Below the pieces are notes generated by a model. The model ran no database searches. It saw only the letters and a program-made list of their open reading frames with translations, and was not told the origin of the DNA. Positions 33,048-48,874 of a DNA stretch of 64,000 nt are shown in pieces. The translations under genes and the position numbers were made by a program. The stretch is from Solea solea (Eukaryota > Chordata > Actinopteri > Pleuronectiformes > Soleidae), in NCBI RefSeq assembly GCF_958295425.1, contig NC_081152.1, positions 22,106,772 through 22,170,771 on the forward strand, in the 5' to 3' direction. Position 1 is the first letter of the stretch, and every line of letters begins with the position of its first letter.

Positions 33048-34530
33048 ATGGCGGCGTCGGGAGGAGAAACCACAGCAGAAGCAGGAAAACTGCTCTTGTA
33101 TCCTTTAAAATCAGCCGCGGAACTTTTGTTTAAGACTCTCACTGACGAGATTAAACTTGTGCGGACATTTTCTGCTTTACATTAATTACATTAATGAACG
33201 AACACGCGACGCGTGGCTTAAATGACAGGAGGAAGTGTGCTGACAGACCCTGTGGGGTGGGGGCAACAACACGAGCTGCTTTCAGCCTCTACTTTTGAGT
33301 AGTTTAGAAATTTGCCGAATTATTTTTTAGCATCTCCTGTTCATTGTGGAAAAATGACTGCGCAGAAAACTGACTTTGAATCACAGCGAGAGTGAAGAAA
33401 ATATTAAATCAGCATGTTTCTCAAGCAGATTCTGAAGTTGTGAGGAGGAGGAGCTTATGGACTTTATTTTTTATTGGCTGATATTTCGAGAGTGCTCGAG
33501 CTTATAACCAATATTTCTATGATTGTATGTCATGTCGTGAAATGGATGTACTATTTTGCAGCAGATGTAGATATCGTATCAATAATATTGTTTTTAAAAG
33601 CAGATTGCTCACCTCCCTGTTCGCTACTACGTTCACATTAACTCAATCCCATTCATTTCATGAATCGCTTGATATCAGGGCTGCAGTGACTCATCAGTGA
33701 CTCATCAATGACCTAAACCTTCTTAAATGTCTGGTTTCTTTGCTCCATATATTAAAACTGATTAATTGAGAAAACAATTGACACATAAATGTATTACTAA
33801 AAGTCCCACTTGAGTTAGTTACTCTGAAAAGTAAAAAACACAAAAATATGTTGCTACCCGAGCTTTAACTCATGTAAACAGGAGTTTTCTAGAAACACGG
33901 ATGATTGTGGTGGAATAAAAGCAGAGAGGATGTTCATGGGTTACATTTGACGAGAACATTTGGTTATTAATTAAAATAATGCAAGGAAGCAGGTCTGTTA
34001 AAGGTCCAGTGTGTGAGAATAAGGGCCACATTTGAAAATCTTGATATTATTCCACCCTGACTGAACTATTGTTTTTATACCAATCAGTTGGACCTGGCCG
34101 CTCCTGACCAGATTAGATGAGGTCATTTTTGCGTTTGCGATCCCTGACTCAAACAAACTAACCCACTATAACTAGAATGAAGTCTTCCTTCACTCCTCCC
34201 TCAGCTCTCTGGACGTCCCGTTCCCGACGTCCCGTGAAGCGGACATCGCTCTGCACTCTCTGTCTCCGGACCGAGAGCCGAGGAAAGGCGGCATCAGCAA
34301 ACGTCTCACAGTGTCCGGCAGCACGTTGTCCGTGTAAGAAAAGCTGATCCTCACTGCTGTCCATGTTTTATTTTATTTATAAGAAATGTCTCATGTGTGT
34401 ATCTTGTGTTTCCAGGAGGTGGAGCGCAGACGAAGCCCGGATCCTCCGAGTGTCCGTGAACTCGTTTCTGGATCATCTGTCGCTCGTGGTGGAGACCATG
34501 GAGATGTTCGGGCCTCCTGTTTCCCACTGA
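33048..34530 (+). CDS. lage3: LAGE3 / Pcc1, KEOPS complex subunit, 3 exons
   Basis: Small dimerising subunit of the KEOPS/EKC complex, which makes the threonylcarbamoyladenosine (t6A) modification of ANN-decoding tRNAs. Exons are 33048-33097, 34205-34333 and 34416-34530. All borders are GT-AG and the phases close to 97 aa, ending TGA. Pcc1-type proteins are about 80-145 aa. The recognisable motif order is FSLDVPFPTSREADIALHSL, then LTVSGSTLSVRW at the exon 2/3 join, then RILRVSVNSFLDHLSLVVET and the end FGPPVSH, matching human LAGE3's VPFPT, LTVSG, VRW, NFLDQLSLV and FGPPVS. The start context (A at -3, G at +4) is strong. The N-terminal 14 residues (MAASGGETTAEAGK) are short and look disordered. 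The gene is head-to-head with the kinase and tail-to-tail with wdr45. A polyadenylation signal candidate lies at 34961-34966. Confidence 0.94.
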
Positions 34531-35792
34531 CACATTACAAACAAACTGTCTGGGACTTTTTTGTTTGTTATTGGATCCACTACTGGACTTATCATCAGGA
34601 TTCATGAACACATTTATATAAAAGACATTTGAGCAACTAAACTGTAAAAATCTGTTAAATGTTCTTCATAAATGGAGTAAAAGGGCAGATGGTATAATTG
34701 TGGTCAGTCGTTGAAGTAGTGTTCATGTTTGTTTCGCCTCCAAAAATCTACTATCTGACCAGGAGGGGGCACTGCACAATCATGTTATCCAGTTTCTTTT
34801 TCCTTTTATCACAGGAAAGAAATCAGAAGTTTGACCACAGTATTTTAACATTTGACAGTGATCATAATAATTGAATTGTGTCACATGTTAACCCAGAAGC
34901 AAAAGTATTTATTTAGTCTGAGACAGAATAATACAAGTTTAAAATGTAACTTCTTGTCACAATAAAAGCACAGAGTTGCTCTGACATCGTTGTCAGTGAT
35001 TTTGGTGAAAACTCTCGACCTCGTTGCTTCGCTTTAATCGTTTCATCGCTGTCAGGTTACAAAACCCACAACCCTCTTATTTGCGTCATTTCATTTGAAA
35101 ATTGAATTTAGCCGAGCTGAATTTGAGTCACAGACGAAAACATGTTTTGTTTCGACCGCCGTGACGTTTCATCAAAAACTGTTAAATGTTTTAAGACGAG
35201 ATCAGAGGCAGTTTTTCAGAGTGGATTTTAAACCAAATGGTGGTAAAATACTGTGAAATTTCATATTTAATATAGTTGAAAGTGAGATCATTTTCCGAAC
35301 CTTATTGCTGAGATTTGTTTGTTTTTAATAACGTGCATAAAATTAAGTTGGAATTAATTTACCAAACATCTTTTGTTCCTGAAATAGTGGTTTATGTGAA
35401 AGCTACACTTTTTTATATTCGTTCCTCTGCTTTCAAACCTGCGAGAGTGAGGAAACGGCAGGAAAACATAAGTGGATTATTCCTGCCTTCATGCTCTTCC
35501 TCATCCTCGACAATCACACGTGAAGAGTGAACCCCAGAGAAAGTTTGGACGATCTCTCGGATGTTTCATCTGAAAACTCATGATGCGACATCGTCACAGG
35601 ATAATAAAACAGACTTTATGTTCATTCATACGTTCACAGATACACGTGATTAGAAACACAACTTTTTAAAGAGCGAGCTTCAGCAGTAAGTCCGTGTTTC
35701 TGTCTGTCTCCAGAAAACAACAATAATAATAATCATCATCATCAACTCTTCCTCGTCTCTTTTCTCTCTTTCTCTCTCAGTCTTTGTTTTGC
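34531..35792. other. Convergent 3' region between lage3 and wdr45
   Basis: This 1.26 kb holds the 3' UTRs of the two facing genes. AATAAA at 34961-34966 could end lage3. A clear minus-strand signal for wdr45 was not chosen. The 71-aa plus ORF at 35315-35530 has no family features. Confidence 0.5.
34961..34966 (+). terminator. Candidate polyadenylation signal of lage3
   Basis: AATAAA lies 431 bp after the lage3 stop codon, preceded by TTCTTGTCAC and followed by AGCACAGAG. Inferred from position. Confidence 0.4.
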
Positions 35793-39904
<4,112 letters not shown>

Positions 39905-39978
39905 GGCTGCGGGAAAAGCAGCCTCACTGCGCTGTTACAGCTTCACCACGACTGAAACAACAACCTGTGACACGGCAG

Positions 39979-40050
39979 ACACACACACACACACACACAC
40001 GGACGGACACACACAAACACACACAGACACACACATGCACACACACACAC
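39979..40050. repeat. (CA)n microsatellite upstream of wdr45
   Basis: Interrupted (CA)n with GGACGGAC lies 75 bp upstream of the wdr45 ATG, i.e. in its 5' UTR or promoter. Confidence 0.9.
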
Positions 40051-40059
40051 CGCGGGTTG

Positions 40060-40340
40060 AGCAACACTCCGCCACTAGCATCGTGCTAGCATCCTGCGCT
40101 AACACGGGCTAGCATCAGTTCGCAGCGGTGTAAACCACGGGTGCGCTCGTCTTTTAAACTCCTTATATGACGTAAATGAAAGTCTCACCATGAACACGAC
40201 GAGTGACGTCACCGCCGTGTAGGTTTAAAGGGCGGGAAAAGAAGACACAATCAAACAAACAGCGACGGTGATGGAACGCCGAGCTTTGTTTTTGTTTTTC
40301 AACGAAACGTCACGCTTACGTATTTCCTGTTTTCTTCCTG
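40060..40340. promoter_or_regulatory. CpG-containing wdr45 promoter region
   Basis: GC- and CpG-richer sequence lies upstream of the wdr45 start, containing GCTAGCATCCTGCGCTAACA, TGACGTCACCGCCGTG (a CRE-like TGACGTCA core at 40204-40211) and GAAACGTCACGCTTACG. Regulatory role is inferred from position. Confidence 0.4.
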
Positions 40341-40814
40341 CTTCCGGTTTTGATTTACAAATTAAACCAAAGCGACTAAACCAAATAAATAAGAACAGAG
40401 AACATTTTTAAATATATTCTTAAATATATATACAATGTGACGTTAGTTGTATCAGTTACTTTCCTCTTATAAGGTTAGGAAGACACTGGTTTTCCCTGTT
40501 AAAATAATACTAATATTTTGTATAAGCGGTATCAGTAGTAGAAGTATTAGAATTAGAAATATTAGTTGTTTCTGTTGAGCGTTATAACTCAGAAAGGAGA
40601 GATTTTGACGAAATTGTCTGGGAATCATGTGTTTGTCATGTGTTTCAGTCATGCTTCAATTAGTTTGAAACAGATTAGGTTTAAAATTTAGTAATTAAAT
40701 CTAAATAAAATAATATTAACCATGACGGGACTGGTGTGATGACATAAGAGTAGTAACAGTGATCTGAGTTTGTCAGATGGAAACAAATGAGCACAGAACC
40801 AGAAACTTTCTACA

Positions 40815-41140
40815 CCAAAAGAGAAAATCAGTGATTTTCAGGAGTTGTTGATCCACTGCTGTCTTCATCACTAAGTTCAAATGTCTCATTTTGTGACTTT
40901 GGGGTTTGAAATCCTTCTTTCAGATTTACTTCAGTGACACAAAGTGACCACCACGAGGCAGTAGTAGACAGCAGCTCCTGTGTCCCTGCCAGCTAAAATC
41001 ACTGATTTTCTCTATGAGGTTTGGTGTGGGAGAGTGAGTGGTTTATAAACTTCAGTTTCCTGTTAGAAAGGTGTGTCTAACAGTGAGATAAAGACGTGAA
41101 CATGTTCTTCAGATATCGTAAACTGATGTAGATTTTATTG
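40815..41140 (-). mobile_element. MITE-like element, minus orientation
   Basis: A left-arm piece (AGAGAAAATCAGTGATTTTC) is fused to the reversed core (GATCCACTGCTGTCTTCATC, TCAGTGACACAAAGTGACCA, AGCAGCTCCTGTGTCCCTGC), then the full right arm and an outer end CATGTTCTTCAGATATCGTA with CTGATGTAGATTTTATT. Confidence 0.88.
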
Positions 41141-41995
41141 ATTTGATTTTAGTAAAAAATTAAATAAGCAGAAACTTTGGAAACAAATAAACCAGAAACT
41201 TTCTCCTTTCTTAACTTATCACACACACGCACGCACACACACACACACACACGCACACACACACACACGCACACGCACACACACACTGCCACTTTCTCAA
41301 ATGCCACTTTGATCAGACATGTAACGTGAGCAGGTGAGGAGTTCTTCCTCTCAGAAGAGCATCTCCATTATTTTAATGCCACATCAACAGGTCGTTTCAG
41401 GTGATTTTACAGAGAGCTGCTTCTCCTTTTTCATCATTAATGTAAAAAGAGCAATAAAAAAAGTCGATGCAGTGCCCCTCAGTGTGCAGACGCCTCACAC
41501 TGAAACTTAAAACAAATATCATTTTCTGAGTCAAGTCTCCTGGTTCATCAGAAACACAGTACAGTATTTTTAAATACGAGGAAGCGCCATGAAAAACTTT
41601 ATATTCAATATTCATGAAAGAAAATAGGAATCACTAAAAACTAATATAAAAATATGACTCATCTTCACTGGGGGCTGTGATACAATTTGGCACTGGTTTG
41701 GATTTAGTGGGTCACATCACATGACATGGAGGAGAGATTGGTGTCATGGGAAAAAAAAGAGAAAAAAAGATCAATATCAATGTTTCCCTGGGGAAGGAGA
41801 TTAATGTGGGACGAGGATCTGCTTGAAAGGCAGTTAAGTAGAACACTTTCCTTCATAGGAGATCAGTCACATCTTAATTAGCTGTTAATGGAGCAGATAG
41901 TCATGTAATGGTTGTGTGTGTGTATTGTCAAACCAGAGGTTGCGCTGCTACTAACACTACATGCACATATGTGTATGTAAAAAAAAGATATATAT
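41141..41995. other. Intergenic, no gene seen
   Basis: It contains (CA)n at 41222-41286 and an AT tract at 41985-42003. The short ORFs have no family signature. Confidence 0.5.
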
Positions 41996-42004
41996 ATATA
42001 TATA

Positions 42005-42840
42005 ACCTTATAGTAGCAGCAGCGTCACTAGCACAAGCAGCAGTACTAGCGCTACTAGTTAGTGCAACTAGTAGCAAACAATACTAGCATCAATAGCCAC
42101 AGTAATATCGGCGGCACTAGCGATAGGCAACACTAGCAGCGGAAGCAGCGTAACTAGCACTAGCAGGAGTACTAGTGGTACTAGCAGCTGCAGCGTTACT
42201 ACCACTAGCAGCAGTAGTAGCACTACTAGCGGCAGATGTCACCACTGCTAGTACCGTTAGTAGCTGGCAATACTAGCAGCAACAGAGGCGGCAGCTAGCG
42301 ATAGGCAACACATGAGTGGTACTGGCGGCAGCGACGTAACTAGCACTAGCAGCAGCTTTACTAGTGGTATTAGCACCGCTAGCAGAGACGGTGCTAGCGG
42401 TGCTACTAGCAGCAGTGTAACTAGCACCAGCTTTACTAGCACTAGCAGCAGTATGGGTGATGGTAGCTCAGTGGTAGAGCAAGTCTTTGTTCAACTCAAA
42501 GGATGAAACTAGTCTAAATGCTGATGTGTCCTTGGGCAAGACCCTTAACCCCCCCGTCACTCCGTTGACAGCTGTGCTAGCAGCATTTGAATGGGTATGA
42601 AAGATGAGTGATAAATGCGCTGTAAGTCTGTGTGAATGGGTGTGAATGAATGGGTAAATGGCAAACTCGAATGTAAAACAGATATGAGTGGTCATCAAGA
42701 CTAATACAAACCATTTAACATTTACTAGTGGTACTAGCAGCACTGGTAGTACCACTAGTAGCAGCGGTAGGCAGACAACACTAGCAGAGACGGTGCTAGC
42801 GGTGCTACTAGCAGCAGTGTAACTAGCACCAGCAGCCGTG
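42005..42840. repeat. CTAGCA(G/C)CAG-type minisatellite with inserted SINE
   Basis: Irregular repeats of ACTAGCAGCAGT, ACTAGCACTAGC and GGTACTAGCAG occur over about 0.8 kb. A 53-bp stretch beginning CTAGCAGAGACGGTGCTAGC occurs on both sides of the SINE (near 42377 and 42781). Confidence 0.88.
42455..42720 (+). mobile_element. tRNA-derived fish SINE
   Basis: The A-box-bearing head reads TGGTAGCTCAGTGGTAGAGC. It is followed by the body words GATGTGTCCTTGGGCAAGAC and CTTAACCCCC, then the GTGTGAATGGGTGTGAATGA tail region. These words are typical of an abundant teleost tRNA-derived SINE. The B-box part of the head is degraded (TCAACTCAAAGGATGAAACT), so the copy is old. Confidence 0.8.
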
Positions 42841-42844
42841 AGAT

Positions 42845-44160
42845 CGAGATGTGAACGCTGAATTAAGCTGAAGGTGAGTCTTTTGTGGCTACGGTCAGTT
42901 TTTCCTTGTGTCTCCAGTCCTGGAATCCTGAACCCTCTCTTTAACCACTTCTCTATATGTGCATTTCCAAAGTGGCCCACTCAGATATTTATGGTACTTA
43001 TATTGTCAGGATTATGACTCATCACAGACTCATTAATGTGTAAATGTGTTTCCTGTCTTTGTCCTCGCTGCTGGAAGCTGCTGGAAAAGTGGTAAAACCC
43101 ACAAGCTCCAAATCAACAGACTGGACGAGCTGCAGAGAAAGAGTGGGAGGACACTGCATTGTTGACAGAAGCGTAGTGTTTGACTCTGTGTGAGTCAGAC
43201 TCTCCCGTCATGCAAAAATAAGAGTTTTCTCTGTTGATTATGGAGGTGATTAACACCCATTACTGCCCTCATACAGCTCAGCTGTGTTTTTTCCAGCACA
43301 GGAGAGACAACACGGTTTATTTGTTGTACATGAACCTTCCCCCAGTGTTCTACCTGAGTTGACCTCTTTATTAAAGCATAAACATTGTGGTTTTTTAACC
43401 TCATGAAATCCTCCACACTAAGTATCTGAGCAAATAATATTGGTCATCGCCACTTTAATTGAGTTTTGAGTGAATTATGATGAATGAGACCATTTGTGTT
43501 CCTAAATAACCTGGAGCTCTGGGCGTCACATGACTTATGAACCGCCATGTTGGCAGGCAAAGATTCAGCAAAAATAACCAGGACCGGAGCTGGATTGAAC
43601 CTGTCAGAGTTCACTGTCATGTGTAGACGACATTATTCCAGTATTCTGACATCTTCAACTTCCTGATTAACTTCCCCTCACTGACGATGCTGACAGTACG
43701 CCGACATGCCTCTTTACATTCTGAAGTCACGTTTAATCACAGGAGCTCTCCTGTTAGCCTGTTAGCCTGTCCCCAACTGTTTTGGCACAACATCTATCCC
43801 CCAATCGAGAGGAGTAGTCTTGACATATTGATTTATTTATGTGTTATATACAGTATATACATCCATAGAAGTTAACAGTTTCATTTAGGCGTCACCTTGG
43901 TCGTATGACATCATCCACCTGAGCTCTATAGGACCTAGAATTGAACCCTGTGGAACTTTAACACTTTAACGCTTTTTGATGAAAATTCACCTGAGCTCAC
44001 TTTAAGTTCTCTGTCTTTGAGACGTTATTTGAACCAGTTAACGACAGTGTCAGAAAATTATATCATGGTAAACACTAGATGGTGCTCTACAGTGCTTCAA
44101 AGAGCAGTGAAAATGCCAAGAACAAAGAAATAAGGGGAGGGGAGGTCATTATTTTGAGAT
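42845..44160. other. Intergenic, no host gene seen
   Basis: No spliced gene is recognised. The one recognisable item is a reverse-transcriptase fossil near 43922-43962. ORFs up to 170 aa at 42468-42980 overlap the repeat-rich SINE region. Confidence 0.5.
43918..43962 (-). repeat. LINE reverse-transcriptase fossil
   Basis: The minus-strand translation gives KVPQGSILGPIEL, again the PQGSxLGP motif of a non-LTR reverse transcriptase. The downstream frame is degraded. Confidence 0.6.
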
Positions 44161-44163
44161 CCT

Positions 44164-44178
44164 GTGTGTGTGTGTGTG

Positions 44179-44209
<31 letters not shown>

Positions 44210-44210
44210 C
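44164..44210. repeat. (GT)n microsatellite
   Basis: (GT)n with one GC step, about 23 dinucleotides. Confidence 0.95.
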
Positions 44211-44214
44211 CATT

Positions 44215-45880
44215 CATTTACATGAACATGAATCCTTTAGTATTATGTGCTCCAGATATCCTGTGAGCCGCAAAAATCAGATTACACCCGATCAAAAAAA
44301 GATTAAATGAGGATGACATCACAGCTCGTTACAGCAGATGAGAGATCTAATGAGATTGTGCGACGATATCTTACACAGCGACTTGGTCCTAAATCGCTCA
44401 GACCCTCCTCGTGTGTCCAGCTGTGGCTCTGAAAAACAACACCCGCCGCTTTCTCACAAAAGCGTAAACAGCTGCTGCAGTGATGTGAGGATCCTGTGGT
44501 GCTTCACACAGACAGAGGAACCTGCACATTTCTAAAGATGTCCACGCAGACACATACAGAACACAATGTTTTTGGTACAATGAGCGTGTCGCTGCCAAAT
44601 CAATGTGGTTTATTCACAAATAATCCACAAAGGAATCCTTATAATCTTTGTCTCTGTTTGTTTCAAATACCTCCAGAAATAATTTTTACAAACAACTAAA
44701 CACCTAAACACAAATCATACAATATCAGTGTCATTTTAAAGCAAAAACAACATACCCATAAGATAAAGATAAGGTCACATAAGATAAGATAATGCTATCT
44801 TCCGACTGTCACAGTTGTAATCCTGACTTAAGTGGGCGTTCCTTCAACAGAAAACCTGGAAATTCCGATTTACTACAGCTGAAACATAGGATTACTCCAG
44901 GATTTGTCTCCTTCAGAGTGTCTTTGTGTCCTCTGTGTCCGCTTTACCACATGTGTTGTTTGTCCTCTCTGTCTCTCAGTTGTGTTACAGCTGTGTAGGT
45001 GTCTTTGAAGAGCAGAGCTTGTTTAAAGTTTGGAGTCTGCAGACTTTTATTCCACTTCTCTCATTACCTTCTTGTCATCAGCCTTTTTATGAGCAGGGGT
45101 TAGCGAAGGCAGCAGACGATGGGATGAGTCATTTAAGAGAGACGTTAATGTGTTTCATAAAAGTTTTCTGCACAATGGACGTTCACTTTAATCCTGTTCA
45201 TGTGTCGTCAAGGACAAGAGAAACTTTCCTATGAAGCTCAGGACACATTAACTCTTATCTGAACCTCAGCATCAGCTACATTAAAATATTCTACTTCATG
45301 ATGAGCATTTGACTACTTTTTAAATGGTTATTACTACAATTAGAATGTGATTTGTTTGGTGTATAATTTTAACATTCAGTCAAACAAAAATTCATATTCA
45401 CGATTCACGATTGCGCATCTTCAGTGCTACAAAAAACAAACATGATAATTAAAAAAATCTATATTTTTGCCAATTTTCAACTGCAGTTACACAATTTTTA
45501 TTTACATATATAAAACACAATATAAGCAGTATTTTCCATATACTATGTGATATTACGTTTTATGTTGAAGGGATACATCACTGATTACCTATGACACTGA
45601 CTTTTTTTGCTTTATTATTTTTTGTGTTAAAAAAAAAACTGCCTTCTCAAAACTTTACATGTCACTTTTAATTAATTCATTTTAAAACACCATCAATCCA
45701 ACATTAAAATAATCCTGCTGGATTACCAGGAAAATTAAATCGATGTTGAACAGAGGAAAAGTGGTGTGTAAGATGTTGAATTGCGGGAAAACGTATATAC
45801 ATTATTTATAAATGTAAACAATATAAAAGTAGAACAACATGGAATGCATGGTTTTATGTTCTAAATACAGAGAAATACTA
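44215..45880. other. Intergenic, no gene seen
   Basis: No recognisable exon or repeat family. AT-rich from 45300 onward. Confidence 0.5.
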
Positions 45881-45884
45881 GTTC

Positions 45885-46835
45885 TTAATGGGTTTCAATT
45901 GGTACATTTTTGTCCTTAAGGGGACAAACGTAACTATTTGTTTTGCACTGTGTATTATAGACATTGTAGTGACTTGTTCTTAAAATAAAACAACAAAACG
46001 AACCTAAGCCACTCGAGGGGGCTGCTGTACTGGTACTCGTAGTAGTTGACGCGTCGTCTTCAGGGTCCGATGAATGAATTACACACAGGATCGTCGTATG
46101 CAATCACCAACATTTATTAGTCAAAAAACTTTGTGCTTCCCCAGTCAGCAGCACACCTGCCGAGTAATTACCTGTTGCTCTATTTAACACCTTCCTGCCC
46201 AGTGCAGAGCGCCACCTACTGTGGCCTTCAAGTAGGTATGGCTCTAACAGACATGTTACACTTACTTTATTATTTTTTATGCACTACCTATCAGCACCTT
46301 AGGCTAAAAGTTACTTTATACTTTCAGTAAATTTATTCTTAAAAAAACTTAATTAGGTTATTTTAAGTATTTTCACAAGGCTTTCATAGGCAATTTATGA
46401 TAATACACTACCACCTGCTGGATTATCAGCAAAAACAGAAGAAAAACGGTCAGTATGATATTATCGCTAAATAATACATTTAAGGTCAGGACCTCAATAT
46501 GTTAATATAACGTGGAATGCATGATTTTAGGCTCTGAATACAAAATGTATTTACAATGGGTTTCAATGGGTACATTTTTGTACTTAAGGGGACAAATGTA
46601 ACTATTTGTTTTACACTGTGTGTTATAGACATATTACACTTGCTTTATTATTTATTGTGTAGTATCACTTTTCAAAAAGAACTCCTTATCAACCCATTTT
46701 ATTTATAAAGCACTTTTAAAAACAACATTGCTGATGAAAACATTAATTTACAATGGGTTTCAATGGGTACATTTTTGTACCTAAGGGGACGAGCATAACT
46801 ATTTCTTGCACACATTTTTCTATTACAGTCATGAT
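45885..46835. repeat. Three copies of an AAGGGGACAAA-containing repeat
   Basis: Copies near 45888, 46555 and 46752 share AATGGGTTTCAATGGGTAC, ATTTTTGTACTTAAGGGGAC and TAACTATTTGTTTTACACTG. A further shared word (GACATRTTACACTTRCTTTA) occurs at 46248 and 46627. The arrangement suggests local duplication of a 200-700 bp segment. The family is not assigned. Confidence 0.75.
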
Positions 46836-46839
46836 ACAC

Positions 46840-47315
46840 TGTAAATGTCCACCGGGCGCCTTTTTTCTTCACAGCCATAAATTTGACTTTAGGTATTTGC
46901 AGTAAAACAGACCCAATACCACAACCCTCGTGAATCATGCAGCATGAGAACATGCAGTATTTAGAGGGTTCAGAGGCTGCAGTCACACGACAGGGACCTT
47001 CAACTCGAACTCACTGCACCTCAGCATTAATGATTCACTCACAGTTACCTGGGGATTCAGTGTGTGTGCGTGTGTGTTCAATACATGAAAAAGGTCCGTT
47101 GAGACTGCAGGGTGTAACAAACGCAGGGTTCCTCATGTGTCACAGAACTACGGTGGCCTTAGAAAATCTATATATTTAGTTTGTAAAAGTGAGGTTTCCT
47201 GCTTTAAAGATAATTCGTTTTTTGAAGTACATTTGTGAGCGCCCCCCTGTGATGAGGCATGTGGCTCATCAGTGTTCTTCTTCAGTGTTTTATGGCAGTA
47301 GGCTTACAAAATGTT
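46840..47315. other. Intergenic, no gene seen
   Basis: Short ORFs only. Nothing recognised. Confidence 0.45.
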
Positions 47316-47319
47316 ATGT

Positions 47320-47725
47320 TACTGCCTCTGTATATGTTCACATCTTTATCTCACTGTTACACAGACTTTCCCGAGTTTTCTCCTAACACCAAAGTCCATA
47401 GAGAAAATCAGTGATTTTAGCTGCAGGGACACAGGAGCTGCTGGTCTGCTGCTGCCTCGTGTGGTCACTTTATGTCACTGAGGTCAATTTAAACAAAGGA
47501 TTTCACTCACCAAATTAAAAAAAAACTCTTTTGAACTTAGTGATGGAGGCAGCAGTGGATCAACAACTCCTGTGTGCTGTGATGTTAAAATCACTAAAAA
47601 TCACAGATTTTCTCTATGGACTTTGGTGTGGGAGAGTGAGTGGTTTACAAACTTCAGTTTCCTGTTAAAAACGTCTGTGAGATAAAGACGTGAACACATT
47701 CTTAAGTTGTCTAACTGCCTTTTAC
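47320..47725 (+). mobile_element. MITE-like element, full length
   Basis: The left arm is CACATCTTTATCTCACTGTT to AGAGAAAATCAGTGATTTTA. The core carries GGGACACAGGAGCTGCTGGT, CTCGTGTGGTCACTTTATGT and GATGGAGGCAGCAGTGGATC, with CTCCTGTGTGCTGTGATGTT. The right arm is CAGATTTTCTCTATGGACTT to GATAAAGACGTGAACACATT. The internal TG tract is short here, so this may be close to the ancestral state. Confidence 0.9.
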
Positions 47726-47729
47726 ACAT

Positions 47730-48390
47730 GGATTCATGTCATGTGCTCATGAATGATACAGTAGACATCGTTATCTCTGACAGAGACATTTCTCTTTCTG
47801 CCACTGTGTGACGTCCGTCCTCTGCACCGTGAAGGCAGCACTAACACACACACATGTAAAATGACTTTTGGCCTCCATCTCCCAGGGTGACAGGGCATCT
47901 GTCTGCGGCCACGGAAACGTCATGAATAAATGGAGGACATGGAGAGAACAGGTTCCAGGAGGACAGGCAGGATTGGTAACGTGTGGACCGATGTACGGGG
48001 CACGCTTCCCTGAACCTCATCTGTAACATATTTGATGACAGTCGTCATGACTCATGCTAATACAGAGCTGGTTCAGAATACCTAAGGTGGCTCCTTCCTT
48101 CAACCCTGACGGTTTTAATCAGCATTTTTAATCTGTGCTTCCAAAAACTTCAAGTTGGCAACAATTTTTTTTATAAAAACATAAAATCCTGAAATGTCTG
48201 AACTGAAGCGGAAAAAAGTTGAATAAAAACAATATGCATGAAAGTGTTAGGTTGTAATGAAAAGAGGTGTAAACGCATTACAAGAAAGGTATTCAGAGGT
48301 GACTTAAAGCAATAGTTTGGGTTTTTGGGAATGTGGCTGTATGAATCCAAAGAATCAGGGAATAAAATCAACAGTTACTCAAGTCTACGA
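47730..48390. other. Intergenic, no gene seen
   Basis: Non-repetitive sequence around 47870-48000 has no coding signature. It is listed among the non-coding conservation candidates. Confidence 0.4.
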
Positions 48391-48394
48391 TGTC

Positions 48395-48565
48395 AGACAC
48401 ACTTTAGCTCATGGGGACACAGGAGCTGCTGGTCCTCTGCTGCCTCATGTGGTCACTTTGTGTCACTGAGGTAAATGCTAATGCAGAATTTCAAACACAG
48501 AATTAATAAAATAAGACATTTGAATTTACTGGAATTTACTAGTGATGGAGGCAGCAGTGGATCAA
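48395..48565 (+). mobile_element. MITE-like element, core fragment
   Basis: The fragment reads GGGGACACAGGAGCTGCTGG, GTGGTCACTTTGTGTCACTG and GATGGAGGCAGCAGTGGATC. Both arms are missing. Confidence 0.83.
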
Positions 48566-48734
48566 CCACACGCCCACAGCCACGCACACCGCTCATTCCT
48601 CTCAGCCTTCTGTCAGCAGCACGTCCTGGCTCTCTGACCTCTGATTTCAGATACTACGCTTCACATTGCTGCCAAACTTCTCTGCTCAGAAGTCTCTTCC
48701 TCTCCTCTGATGATGGAGTGCATCTCAAAATATA

Positions 48735-48860
48735 CAAAGAGACTGAGAGAGAGAGAGAGAGAGACTGAGAGAGAGAGAGGGAGACAGAGGGAGAGAGAGA
48801 GAGACATAGAGAGACAGAGGGAGAGAGAGAGAGACAGAGAGTGAGAGAGAGAGAGAGCAT
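48735..48860. repeat. (GA)n-rich microsatellite
   Basis: GAGAGA runs with GACTGA, GACAGA and GACATA steps. Confidence 0.95.
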
Positions 48861-48874
48861 TAAAGCTGCAGTTA

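Noticed and set aside
44496..45234. Small plus ORFs (67 and 102 codons) as possible exons
   Set aside because: No splice-consistent chain or recognisable family. Composition resembles surrounding non-coding DNA.
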